DNA from: Parastagonospora avenae f. sp. tritici 18332-5
Taxonomy: Eukaryota > Ascomycota > Dothideomycetes > Pleosporales > Phaeosphaeriaceae
DNA length: 64,000 bases
Direction: 5' to 3'
Assembly (NCBI GenBank): GCA_022559985.1
Contig: JAFJTR010000119.1
Coordinates: forward strand, 1-64,000
The notes beneath the pieces were generated by a model. That model was not told where the DNA came from. It saw nothing but the letters and a program-made list of their open reading frames with translations, and made no database searches. Within the stretch, counting starts at the first letter, position 1. Each line of letters starts with the position of its first letter. The position numbers were made by a program, and so were the translations under genes. Of the stretch, positions 21,742 to 33,009 are shown piece by piece.

Positions 21742-22504
21742 AAGGTGTTTGGAGAATTGGATTGGAGGTTTGCATTTTGGGTTGGCGTTTGGGTGGTGCA
21801 CAGGATATACCCAGGTGTTTGGATATGGCGATGCGAAGGTGTTTGAGATGTTTCGCTATGGCGTTTGGATCATACGACGACGTTTGGAATTCACGTCACG
21901 TCACGTCAATGTTGCGCTGGATGTATAGTCCGACGTTTGCCACAGCGTCGCAAAGCTACTACGGACTACCGTATCAGTACACAAGTTAGTTCGCCCGCGA
22001 ACGGACGAACACAAATACAAAGACTATAAAATCACTTCGCTTCTTTTCTGAGAACAACTCTGGTTCGCCTGCCGTCATACAAAGATATGAATCCGCTTGC
22101 TGTCATACTCACAACAGGTGCTCTCATCTGCAACGGCTTCGCTTTGCTCGTGTTAATCCTATTCGTGTGGGTCACACTGAAGTTGGCTATGTCTTATCTG
22201 AAAAACGGGGTCGTGCCGCTGATGTCTCGCCAATAGCCGTAATTGCCTTATTGTAATAAGAAACATTTTCGCATTGTAGATGCTAGTGGCACAAAATCGC
22301 TTGTGAGTTGTTTGCTGTCTTACCACGGCCATCCGTGCGATGACGAGACTACCATATTGTCGACCTATCCTTTTATTCGTTGTCCCATATCAACGTCAGA
22401 CAATCACACACGCTGAATCAGTAGCCTTGTGCTCGAGAGAGCGTGGTATAAATCCGCCACCTCCCAACTCCTCCTTCCCTACAACCACCTTCAACACATC
22501 CACA
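21742..22504. other. Intergenic with one short membrane-protein frame
   Basis: Contains the 49-codon frame listed at 22087 and a TATAAAT at 22447-22453, 52 bases before the ATG of the next gene. CACGTCACGTCACGTCA at about 21892 is a small tandem repeat. Nothing else is supported. Confidence 0.5.
22087..22236 (+). CDS. Possible 49-aa single-pass membrane microprotein
   Basis: ATG at 22087 opens a frame MNPLAVILTTGALICNGF... ending with TAG at 22234-22236. It is almost wholly one hydrophobic helix (about residues 4-35) followed by a short basic tail (KNGVVPLMSRQ). Codons look ordinary, but there is no homology evidence, so it may be chance. A comparable frame occurs at 48081. Confidence 0.3.
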   Translation: MNPLAVILTTGALICNGFALLVLILFVWVTLKLAMSYLKNGVVPLMSRQ

Positions 22505-23393
22505 ATGTTCTCCTTCAAGCCCGACCCCACCAAAAAGCGCACCTCCACACGCGTCAAATTCGCCACTCTCTACCCCATTTTCGCTGACATTGAAGCCCTG
22601 CATGAGCGCGTGCATGAACTGGCTTATTACCAGTTTGAACGGCCGTTTCCAACTAATAGTATGGGCACGGGCATGAGCCACATGGGACCAAAACCATACG
22701 TCCCGCTCTCTCCCACCAGCTCCGGCATCCCAACATGGTATTCTCAGCGCTCGATGCCTATGCAAGACCACCCTCCGCAGTACACTTACACTGACACCAA
22801 CACTATCCCTTCTCCGCCTCCGCCGCGATACGACGGCATGCGCAACACCACCCGTCCTGAATATGCCAGGCAATCCCGTAGCCCAGCCTCCCCGGCGCCC
22901 GTGTTCAGGTGTAGAGGGGGATTTGGAGCGAGTGGCGCGCATGAGACGCCGAACATTACGCGCACGGCGCCGGAGAAGAGGGCAAAGAGGAATGATGGGA
23001 AGGAGAANNNNNNNNNNNNNNNNNNNNNNNNNNNNNNNNNNNNNNNNNNNNNNNNNNNNNNNNNNNNNNNNNNNNNNNNNNNNNNNNNNNNNNNNNNNNN
23101 NNNNGAAGAAGGAGAAGAAGGAGAAGAAGGAGAAGAAGGAGAAGAAGGAGAAGAAGGAGAAGAAGGAGAAGAAGGAGAAGAAGGAGAAGAAGGAGAAGAA
23201 GGAGAAGAAGGAGAGGAAGAGGGTCAGAGGAAATTGGGCTGTCAAGGAGAGCGAGGAGACTGAGGGCAGTGGAAGTGGGAGTGAGGAGAGCGAGGAGGAC
23301 GATGGGGGTGAGGAGACGCAGAAGGACGATGGTAGGAGGGATGGGAGGGGTGGGTTAGGTGAGAGGTTTGGGTGGAAGGGCGTTGCTGTTTAG
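22505..23393 (+). CDS. Low-complexity protein with Lys/Glu repeat, interrupted by an assembly gap
   Basis: ATG at 22505 follows a TATA box and CA-rich leader. The first part (MFSFKPDPTKKRTSTRVKFATLYPIF, then EALHERVHELAYYQFE) looks ordered; the next 110 residues are Pro/Ser/Tyr-rich. After 97 Ns the DNA is a 9-base repeat (GAAGAAGGA) open in all three frames. The frame giving KKE repeats continues into a Ser/Glu-rich tail (VKESEETEGSGSGSEESEEDD) and stops at 23393. The frame of the start instead gives EEG repeats and ends at 23263. The two are offset by one base across the gap, so the gap length must be wrong or an intron lies within it if the KKE tail is the true end. Function unknown. Confidence 0.55.
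23008..23104. other. Assembly gap (97 Ns)
   Basis: A run of N directly before a 9-base tandem repeat. The repeat is the likely cause of the gap. Confidence 0.98.
23105..23212 (+). repeat. GAAGAAGGA tandem repeat (period 9)
   Basis: About twelve near-perfect copies follow the gap. The array is purine-only on this strand and open in all frames (EEG, KKE, RRR). The real copy number is unknown because the gap truncates it. Confidence 0.95.
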
Positions 23394-23947
23394 AGTCTTA
23401 GATTAGCGAAAGGTGGTGGGAGATGTGAAGAAGATATTGATATTGAGCTAAATGTTCTTCGCAAATGATTCATGTGGAAAGGAAGTAAACTCCGCTTTCC
23501 AGTTCTAGCATTCACACCAAACACATGCGTTATCTCGCCGGAAGACTTCTTCTAGAACGGTGATAGAATTTAGCAAGTGAGCTCCTGAACTTCTGTACAG
23601 CTAGGTGTAGTATAAGTGCTGACTCCGTGGAAAGGCAATACAAGGTTCAAGGAATGATGTCATCGGGTCGGAGGTAAGTCCAGTCTCCGATCGCATTCCT
23701 TCTTTCTGTTGCGGATATGATCATGAACCTCGAATAAGCCTGCGAAGCTTCGCGGCGATATCTGGTCTCGAGATGTATGACGATTGAGGTCGGACCAATA
23801 CGATGGCTCGGAAAGGGTGAGTTGGTGGCCTAACGGTGAACTGCGTGAGGAGCATAAAAGCAACAGAGCCCTCTTGCAGACAGGTTTCAAAAGGTATTCA
23901 ACAAGTACGGTCATGGCCGATTGCATCTCAGACTACGATTGGTAATC
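23394..23947. other. Intergenic, no gene recognised
   Basis: About 550 bases without a supported frame between the repeat gene and the NmrA pseudogene. Confidence 0.6.
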
Positions 23948-24955
23948 ATGGCTCCTCCATACGCTTCTCAACAAGACCTCGGAAATATCAACCATCTCAA
24001 GAACGTCGCTCTAGTTGGCACAAGCGGGACGATTGGATCTCATATCGTTTCAGCTCTCTTAGAAAAGAACATCTTTAATGTGACTGCGATTACCTGAGCC
24101 GATTCAAAATCCACGTTTCCGGAGGGCGTCAAGAAGCAATGTGTTGACTACAACAACCCCGATACCATCGTTGCAGCTTTGAAAAGCAAAGATGCTCTAA
24201 TAATCACAATGACCATCACAGCCGCGAAAGATACACAAGCAAAGTTGATCCGCGCTGCGGCTGCGGCAGGCGTACCCTGGGTCCTTCCAAATGAGTTTGG
24301 CATGTACAACACCGATGAAGCACAGAACGACACCATCGGACAAAGCAAGACGAAAGATCGCCAACTCATCGAATCGCTTGATCTGTCGTATGTTGGTGTT
24401 ACATGTGGCTTCTGGTACGAGTACTCGCTCCCTGCGCCTCAGCTCTACGGCTTCGATATCGCCAAGCGAGAGGCTGTCTTCTTCGACGACGGCACACAGA
24501 AGATAAACACCTCGACGTGGGGACAGACTGGACGCGCCGTCGCTGCTATACTCTCATTGCCGCTTTAGCCGAAAGATGACAACGACACGAGCCTGACGCT
24601 TGACTCGTACCGCAATCGCATGGCGTTTGTCGCCTCATTTACGCTTTCCCAGCGCGACATGTTGGATTCGCTGCAGCGGGTTACAGATACCGCGGATAGT
24701 GACTGGAACATCTCACGCGTGCCAGTAAAGGAGCGGTTTGTAGAGGCTAAAGAGGAGATGAGAAAGGGTAGTCGTGCGGCGTCTGGACGCGCGTTGTATA
24801 CAAGGTACTTCTATGACGACGCTGGATTATTTGAGAAGACCCATGGTCTGGACAACGAGAAGCTGGGGCTGCCGAGGGCTGATCTGGACGAGGCGACCAA
24901 GGCGGCTGTGAAGCTGCAACAGAGCGGATACTGGGATAATTATGGCAAACACTAG
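23948..24955 (+). pseudogene. NmrA-like NAD(P)-binding protein with two in-frame stops
   Basis: One frame of 336 codons from ATG 23948 to TAG 24953-24955 reads an NmrA/isoflavone-reductase-like Rossmann protein. The dinucleotide motif is VALVGTSGTIGSHIVSALL, followed by IRAAAAAGVPWVLPNEFGMY and VGVTCGFWYEYSL. Two stops interrupt it without changing frame: TGA at 24095-24097 (after NVTAIT) and TAG at 24566-24568 (after LSLPL). Each fits one C-to-T change, CGA to TGA and CAG to TAG. No frameshift is seen and the rest is well conserved, so inactivation looks recent. Intact members act as redox-sensing regulators or reductases. It ends 75 bases from the convergent alcohol dehydrogenase. Confidence 0.85.
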
Positions 24956-25030
24956 TGATGGCAGAGGAGCAATATGGCATATATTTTCTATATAATGACT
25001 AGATCTGTGTTGCAAAAAGGCTTTGTCGCA

Positions 25031-26364
25031 TCAATCGAATACGATTGCAGCCTTGACCACCTCCCCCTTTCTCACTACGTCTAAGCACTCTTCCCATTCC
25101 TCAATTCTGAAAGTCTTGTTCACCACACAGTCCATCTTCAATCTCCCACTCTTCACGTACTCTAGCACATGAGGCATGTGGCCCATACTACAAAAGCTGG
25201 CCAAGATGGTCACCTCGTGTTCCCAGATACGGAATGGAGACCATGCGATCTTAACACTCTCATCGTACACACCATATACGACGAGCTTCCCGCCTTTCCG
25301 CACAAACTCAAGCGAAGATTCGAGTACGGTAGGCGATCCAGTGGCTTCAATTACGATATCAAAGCCGTGTGGATTGGATGCTGCGAGGGCCTCCATCTGC
25401 ACATGCGCTTCCGTGTCGGAAATAGTAACGTATTCGTCGGCGATTTTAAGCTTTCGCGCAAGATCAAGCTTCGGTCCGCCTTTCGATGCAATAGTCAACT
25501 AATAACGCGTTAGCCCACGATTCGACATCCGGATGCAGTGTCACTCACGTGAGCGGCCCCATTCATCTTGACCAACTGCGCCAACAAGATTCCCGTGGGC
25601 CCGCATCCAAACAACAGCACTCTACTCCCCACTTCGATCTGCATTCTCTCAATACCATGCGTCGCGCACGCAGCCGGCTCGACAAGCACGGCTTCGAGAT
25701 CCGGAAGGTCGCCGATAGGATGCACTTGTCTTGCGGGATATCGACAGTACTCCGCAAAGCCGCCAGGAACATTGCCGCCGAACGCTGTCATGTTTTCGCA
25801 TAACAGTGGTTTCCGGCGCATGCAGTGGAAGCACGTGAGACATGGCTGCATGGGGTCGGCTGCGACACGGTCGCCGACGGATACGTTCTTCACGTTTGGG
25901 CCGATTGCTGCGATAGTTCCTGCGGCTTCATGACCTGAAGCTACAAGTCAGTTGAGCTGAAGCATAGAAAGAGTGAAGATGCACACCAGGTATAAGCGGC
26001 CACTGTTGAAAGTCATCAGTAGAAGTCGCTGTCATGTCGATACTCAGATCTTCTCACCTTGGCGAGAAATTCGCCTTTGTGATAATGCAGATCCTGTTTG
26101 AAGTCAGCTTCGAGGTATAGAAAATGCATGCCTGGCATGAACCCACTGTTCCGCATACTCCGCAGGCGGATATTTTGACCTACATCATGTTAGCTCGCCT
26201 GCTTGTCCAAAAGACTGATCATCAACGAACAAGAACATCGTCATCACCGATGCTCGGAACATCGATATGCACTACAGCGAATTTCTCTGCTTCGGAGTAT
26301 CTGCATCCATCAGTGAAGATTCGTTCAAGTTGTAAATGTAGTAACGTTACTGTAATGCCTTCAT
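25031..26364 (-). CDS. Zinc-dependent alcohol/polyol dehydrogenase (MDR family)
   Basis: Seven exons on the minus strand fit in phase: 26364-26351, 26300-26231, 26179-26147, 26093-26058, 26002-25987, 25934-25549, 25498-25031; 340 residues. The start MKALQYSEAEKF is typical. Catalytic zinc ligands appear in SACGVCGTDLHYHKG and PGHEAAG, structural-zinc cysteines in CLTCFHCMRRKPLLC, and the NAD(P) motif in LLFGCGPTGILLAQLV. The family oxidises sugars alcohols or secondary alcohols with NAD(P)+ in the cytosol. The very small exons (14-36 bases) are unusual but each joins conserved motif to conserved motif. One donor reads GTTCGT. The gene appears intact, unlike its convergent neighbour. Confidence 0.9.
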
Positions 26365-26748
26365 GGTCTTCGGAACGCCGCCCTCTCCAACGTGGCTTTC
26401 GTAGCCATTGGATCTCTCAAGGACCATTTCTGTCACGAAAATGAAGGATAGATATGTTGCATAGGTTTTTCTCCGACATTTATATGTCTTTGTTGATGGC
26501 GTTCTAGGTCTCGCTACACCTGCCGTGTCTACATATGTATGTACACGCGTGTATGCGGGGCTCGGCAAACCTTCCTTCCCGCGGAATATGTTCCGATACT
26601 CCATCAACACCGCAAACATCTGCGAAGGGCATGAATGAGACATGAACGTCGTGGTACAAATTCCACTTTCTGTTGCCCTTTATGGCTTCGATCTGAATAT
26701 ATGCCCCCTAACGATTTCTGTACCTTCCACCTCTCTCTCTATTGTTTT
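26365..26748. other. Upstream region of the alcohol dehydrogenase
   Basis: About 380 bases between the dehydrogenase start and the 3' end of the secreted-protein gene, both on the minus strand. No other gene seen. Confidence 0.55.
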
Positions 26749-28618
26749 TTATTCGTATCCATTCGCCGCCGCTCCTGTCTGCTTCCGATCTCCTTCTGCA
26801 CGTATATGAGAGTCTTCATGTTTTGAGGCATCGACATGGAAGACCAGGACCGGGCCAGAAACTTTATCGTCGCTCTTGAAGATGGTGATCTGGTAGATAG
26901 ATCTCGCACCGCTAAGCCGAGCTTTACGTTGGAGCATCTTGTATAACAGGAAGATGTCTCGTGCACATTTTCGTCCGCTAATTTGTTGCTGGCAATGGTT
27001 TCAAAACACATCATAAATGCTACAAACTGTCGTCAGCGTTTAGAGAGATGTTAGGATCACATTTGATGTTCTCATTGCTCGACAAAAGAGGCTCGGGAAG
27101 AAACCAAGAATTCCGTTCGGGCTCGACAACCATCTGAAATGGGATCGCTTGTTTTTGTATACGTGTCCTGTTTGTATCCGCCACGAGCCTGGCTTCACTG
27201 CCAAGTTCTCATCGCCCCCGCCGACTTCTATCCTTAGCGATGACTGTATTGACACCAAGGTCCCATTGTCGTCACGATACCCCTAGAGCACCGCACCCGA
27301 GTTCTAGCCTCAATGGCGCTATCGGAAAACGTGCTCCCTTACAAAGCCTGTGCCGTTCACAATTTTCCTAACAGATGTGGATCTGACAGTTCCTGCCTTG
27401 TCCGCTCTACGCTTCTGTGGGTGCGCGTCGGCATCAACACTGAACAATAGCTGTAACTCATCAACCTCGGATTTGAACACGGTCAACTTCCAGATGTACT
27501 TTGCGCCACCGAGTTGTCGCTTGTGTTGCAACATAAAGTAGCCTGCTGCTAGACCATTTAGACAGCCTAGTCATGCGACAATCAGTAGGGCTCTTGTCAA
27601 GAGGGTTTTCCGTACACCCACCAATCAGCGCATCGGCAGCCTCTCTTTCTGCCTCATTTTCAGCACCGGCCGTGAACTCTGTGCCGGGCCATAGTTTCGC
27701 TTGGCCGTCGGACACGCCCATTGCTATGAGCGCTCTTGGCACAATTTTCACTGACTCCTCGTTGCTGGTCTGCATCGCGATAAAGTACTTGATGTTTTGG
27801 ATATTGTTCGTGCCGCTAGAAACTTGGTTCTAGGAAGCCCAGGTAAGATCCGAACTCGAACGTAGCTTTGGCAGAGCATCGCTGGGAACGTTGCCGGTCT
27901 CCCAGTATTCTTTGGCTGACACCTCGGGAGAATGCCGAGCCAGGAAGTACACGATCTCATTCACTACGTTGATGCCAATGCGTGCAAAACCACCCGTCGA
28001 CTGTTGGTTTTTGTTAGGCTCTATGTCAAGGATTACAGTGCAAACTTACTCGATACCATACGCCATTGACCTCATACCATTGATCCTTCACCTCTGGCCA
28101 CATACCATTAGGGAGTCTTTTGATACTAGAACTATTCATATGCTGTACCGAAAAGCAATGGTTGGGACCACCATTCTCAGCGGGTCTCATATCGACACCA
28201 AGGGCTCTGAATGCGGGGCTGATGCCATATCTAGCAAAGTTGCAGGCATAGTTGTTGTCCATTTCGTCCTCTGTGTCTCGGCTATAACCCAATTTACCGA
28301 GCTCGGAGCCGTCCCAAGGACTCTGAGTGTACGGCCAACCAAGCATTTTTGACGACTCTTCTTCATTGAGGGTCGTGGCAACAAGGAGAGCATTGCCGCG
28401 GCAAGAGGCTTTGGTCCAGAGAGCGTCGTCTGCAGTTGGGACAGTCCATGGGGACGATGGTGGAGGTGTATCAGGGCCACTGCTTAGATCGTCGAGGAAG
28501 GCCGCGGTAGCTTGAGCCCGCCATCGAGGGTAACGTAGGTGGCATGTTGCAATTCTGCAACCACTGTGAAGACAGGTACGACTGCCAGAGCGAGGTAGAA
28601 TGAGATGATGATCCTCAT
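26749..28618 (-). CDS. Secreted two-repeat protein of unknown function, with a frameshift near the 5' end
   Basis: Exons 28618-28050, 28000-27923, 27829-27622, 27566-27343, 27282-27105 and 26957-26749 join in phase, total about 488 aa. The start MRIIISFYLALAVVPVFTVVA is a signal peptide. A Cys-containing domain follows (ALWTKASCRGNALL, NNYACNFARYGI, GGPNHCFSVQH). Then come two copies of a module: PGTEFTAG...CLNGLAAGYFMLQHKRQLGGAKYIWKLTVFKS and PGSWRIQTG...SPNGILDIFLLYKMLQRKARLSGARSIYQITIFKSDD (split by introns). Between the signal peptide and the Cys domain (about 28530-28560) the frame must shift by one base; no GT-AG intron fixes it. Either a lesion, a sequencing error or a mis-modelled start. 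An in-frame TAG at about 27832-27830 lies inside the proposed second intron. Family not named. Confidence 0.6.
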
Positions 28619-29513
28619 TGCTGCTTGATGTGGGATAGGACAGTACCTTTTCAGAAACAATTCTGATTAGACGGACAGATTATAAAAGAATAGTGGTGTA
28701 ACTGCTAGGTACATCATAGCACAAATGAGAGGGTAAACAAATGTTTCGATTATCCAGGTAAAGGTGAATCGTACTCATTACAGATTCTTTTACTTCGTTT
28801 ACTTCGCGAAATTGACCGCCACACTAAATGCCTAAGCGGTGACAAGATCGAACGAAAAGCCTTCATGTCTCCGGGAGGACCTCAAAAGTGGCGCCATCAG
28901 ACGAATTTGCCGATGAGCGGAGATTAAGAGCATCTACGTAGCCAGGTTCGCTCTACGCCTGGAGGAGGGCTATAGCCATCATATAGGTTTAGGAGCGCAT
29001 ATGAATTCAGTCCAATTTCTACAGAGGAGGAAGGATGATACGTTTTAACGTTGGATTGGATTGCGGAAGGCCGGTGAAGGACCTCGGGGCGCTCGGATCA
29101 TAGTTCATTAAGTTACGTCACAGATCTGCGAAAGTCGCTTCGAAGACCGTTGCGCTCCCTAAACAGCCATCTAAACAGCCATTCGGTCCTTTTTTGTGTA
29201 CATCGTCATTTGAACATTGGGGAACAACGGGATCACGTAAGCCTGGAAGCCAAATGCGCTCAATATTTCGACACGTGAGGTAACAGTCGGGCGTACTTCG
29301 GCGATTCAAGCCGGTCCTGAAGTCTCATTCGTAGACAAATACACACCTTAGCCTTTTCGAGAGATTTACCGTCGTTTTGCCGATGCATCCTCTGGGGAGA
29401 CCTGGAGACGGAGATACCGTATGCTTTTAGCGTGAACAGCGAGATACAATAACTTGCGATGGTCAGTTCACTCCTTGTTCCACGCAAACTCCACTCTAGC
29501 TCAAGCTTCGACG
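28619..29513. other. Divergent upstream region
   Basis: About 895 bases between the start of the secreted-protein gene (minus) and the mannosidase (plus). No gene recognised. Promoters for both are expected here. Confidence 0.55.
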
Positions 29514-32279
29514 ATGCGCTTCGAAATATTTGGCATCCGGCAGCATTCGCTGCCGCGACTCCTCTTCTTGCTTACTGCAGTAGACTCTCCATCGCTTGTC
29601 TCAACGGCCTCAGTGAAAGGCAGTCTTGAAGAGCCGTTATGGTCGTTCGTAGACCCTTTGATTGGTACTGCTGGTCCACGACCTGGCTCTGCTATCGCAG
29701 GTGGAAATGCGTTCCCGGGTGCGAGTTTACCATGGGCGATGGCAAAACCTGGAATCGACACAAGCTTTCTCGGACTACCAGAAAATACTGCAACGGACGC
29801 CAATGCTGGATACACGCCTCTTGGGAATGTGACTGCCGTGAGCATGACCCACGTCAGCGGATCCGGGGGAACCCCAACATACGGATTGATATCGCAGATG
29901 CCACTGTCTGGAAACCTAGCCTCTATCAACCTCGCCGACAATACGACTTACGCTCAGAATCGTAGTCTGGACTTGGAGTCTGCGACCGTTGCCCTATTCA
30001 CTACAACTCTGCAAAATGGCATCAAGATAGAGATCACTTCCGGTAATCACACGGGATTTATGCGATACACTTTCCCTCGTTCGGAACCGCCATTGCACAA
30101 TCAATCGACTTTCAATGTACAACCAACCATAAACGAACCAGGCACAGGGAACGAAGACGATGCTCATGTACTTGTAGACCTCACGCACGTTCTACCAGCC
30201 TACTCGGCGATGGCATATAACCAAAAGTACGTGCGCGGGGAGCTACATGTCCGCGCTGCCTCCAACGGGTTGCCATCATACTATGGCTCTGCTACCTACT
30301 CTGGGGGCTGGCCGCAGCCTGACTCCCATAAAATTTACTTTTGCGGAAACTTCAGCGTGCCTAAGGGCTCAGTGCTAACTCCAACCTCCAACTACGTTCA
30401 GCAAGGACCTCCAGGAATCGTCCCTGGTGGTGGGACACTCAATTGGTTATACGACCCTTATTCGCCTCTAAGCTTTGAGGATCGACCGGTTCCTCGTGAA
30501 TATCCTGACTTGAAGTCCTACACTGGGAGCGGAATGGGCCTTGGAGCGCTGTTCAGCTGGACACCGAATGGGAAAGTTGTCAATGGCTCTTTGACCATCG
30601 AAGCGAAAGTGGGTATTTCATACATCAGCGCTGCCCAAGCATGCTCGCACGTGGAATACGAGCTTCCGGATGCAAATACTTTCGAGGACGTCGTCGATAA
30701 AGGAAGACAAATATGGGAAGAAAAGATCCTAAGCAAGATACAGATCGGAGATGATGGAAATGCGACGAGCACAAATGCAACGCTGAAGAGGATGCTGTAC
30801 ACAGCGTTGTACCAGACAGGTCTGACGCCAACCGACAAGACTGGCGAATGCCCTGTGTGGGAGTCAAATGATTCTAAGCCATACTATGATGACCACTATG
30901 TAAGTCCACCAGTTACTGAAGCGATTATGGAGTCCTGATTACTGCAGACATTGTGGGATACATACCGGACCTTGCTGCCCTTGTATCATCTCATTTTCAC
31001 CAAGCCATACTCTCGCATTCTATCTGGACTCATCTCCATCTTCTCGGAAGAGGGATATCTGCCAGCGGGACGCGCCGCCAACTGGAATGGTCGGGTTCAG
31101 GGAGGTACGCACGCAGACACAGTGTTGGCCGACGGCTTTGTGAAGAGCGTCAAAGCACTATCCGGCGAGACAGGGCGTGGCGAGCTCGGCAGTAGGGTCG
31201 ATTGGCAGGAGGCTTACCGAGCAGTGATGAAAGACGCAAACGTACTACCTGAGCGCAATGTTGACTGGGTAACATTTGATGGAGCCACTAAGGAGGGGAG
31301 AGGGGCACTGGACGATCAACTCTTTCTTCACTTCATTACGCGCAACCACACCCGTAGCGTTTCCCGTGGCGTGGAGTATCCACAGAACGATTTCTCGATC
31401 TACAGCATGATAACAGGGCTCAATAAATCCCAGGAAGCTATCGAAGAGTTCCGCGATCGATCAAGCTGGTGGCAAAATCAATGGAATCCCACAGCGAACA
31501 CAACCCTCAAAGGTGTGGGCACCTTCACCGGCTTTCCTGGACCCAGGAATGCGGATGGAACATGGAATTTCACGGACTATGACCCATTGAGCTGCAACGG
31601 CTGTGGTTGGGGTTCTGATATATACGAGGCCAAGTACTGGGAGACTGCGTTCAGTGTCGCCCCACACGATATGGCTAAAGTCATAGGATTGATGGGTGGT
31701 GATGACGCTTTTCTGCGTCGATTAGACGCCAGTTTCCTCCCTGGTTTTGGCACATCGGTTGGAGAAAACAACGATGCTGGCTCTGCGCTTTACAACCCCG
31801 GCAACGAACCGTCCTTTTTGACGCCGTTTCTCTACAACTACGTCCCCGGTATGCACTGGAAGACGGTAAATCAGACACGCGCCATTGTCGACGACTTCTA
31901 CTCCGACGCCCACAACGGCTACCCAGGAAACACTGACAGTGGCGCTCTTCCTAGCTGGCTGATCTTCAATCTCGTAGGCCTGTTTCCTATTGCTGGGCAA
32001 CCGCTCTACCTTCTTTCTGCTCCCCGATTCCCGTCACTGGAAGTTTCACTCTTTAGTGGAACAGCAGCAGAGACGTCGTTGACCGTTCTGGCACGAAACC
32101 TGTCAAGTACATGCCACTACCCGCAGAGGTTAACCTGGAACGGGCAAGAACTCAATCGAAGTTGGTTGAAGCACGGGGAAATCGCGCAGGGAGGCGAGCT
32201 GGTATTCTACATGGGTGAAGAGCCGAAGAAGTGGGATGTTGGGGAGAGGCCATGGTCGATGTCAGCATGGCCATCATAA
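29514..32279 (+). CDS. Glycoside hydrolase family 92 alpha-mannosidase, secreted
   Basis: Two exons, 29514-30899 and 30948-32279, give 905 residues. The N-terminus has a hydrophobic signal (LPRLLFLLTAVDSPSLVSTAS). The GH92 N-terminal domain begins FVDPLIGTAGPRPGSAIAGGNAFPGASLPWAMAKPG and includes MTHVSGSGG. The catalytic (alpha/alpha)6 part contains TLWDTYRTLLPLYHLI, GYLPAGRAANWNGRVQGGTHADTVLADGF, PGNTDSGALPSWLIFN and many NxS/T glycosylation sites. GH92 enzymes are Ca2+-dependent exo-alpha-mannosidases that trim N-glycans or fungal mannans outside the cell. The intron is canonical and joins conserved sequence. ATG at 29514 is the only one giving a signal peptide. The gene looks intact. Confidence 0.93.
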
Positions 32280-33009
32280 GCATAGTCATACCTCGATTGG
32301 CCTTTCGGTGTCGAGTGACTACTGAGGGTCTATTAAAAGATAAAGTGTTAACTCTGGGCATGCCATTCATACATGCCATTCATGCTGCTAAGTTTCCCAT
32401 ACAATCCAAGGGCATACACGATGACGTTTAAATTAAGCATAAGCAGTTCGCCAATTTTCCGTAAGAACTTTACATGGGAGAGTGAGGGTTAATCATTTGT
32501 CGTGAGCGATTCTGAAGTGACGTCCTACCCCAGGGCGACTTGGGATTGATGCACCTGCTCAGATCTATAATGGGTATTTTGAACCCGGCTTTAAGTCAAG
32601 AAATTATTTTGGTGGCATTTGGCTGGCTTGTCGATTTTTTGCTGTATTGATCAGGAAACGAGAACGGAGTAAACGGCCAAGAAGTTGATACTACAGCATT
32701 CCTCTCGGCACAAGGCTCTGTAGCCCAACCAGGTTTGAACGTCATACCTTCTGTTGGTGCGGAGCGCCAAACCCTCGGAGCATTCGTCGTCATACGCGTG
32801 TTCGGCGTGGTTACAGGATTACGCCCAGGAACACAGCCACCAAGTCGTTTTGGACACTCGGTGGGAACTCAAGCCGATTCGGCTCAACGTTCAGTGATGA
32901 TGTTCCGGTCGTGATTTCACTAGATTGACATTAGCATTGGTGTTTTTAAAGACCCGAAGAATTTATCGTAACAAATATTTTGTGAGTTCATAATTCCTTG
33001 CATCTCACC
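32280..33009. other. Intergenic, no gene recognised
   Basis: About 730 AT-richer bases. Short frames only, none with a motif. Confidence 0.6.

Noticed and set aside
22980..23230. Purine repeat as a CRISPR-like or telomere-like array
   Set aside because: It is a simple 9-base microsatellite without spacers and does not match TTAGGG.
27748..27960. In-frame TAG at about 27830 in the two-repeat secreted protein taken as a disabling stop
   Set aside because: A GT-AG intron (27922-27830) in the correct phase removes it, so it is not evidence for a pseudogene.
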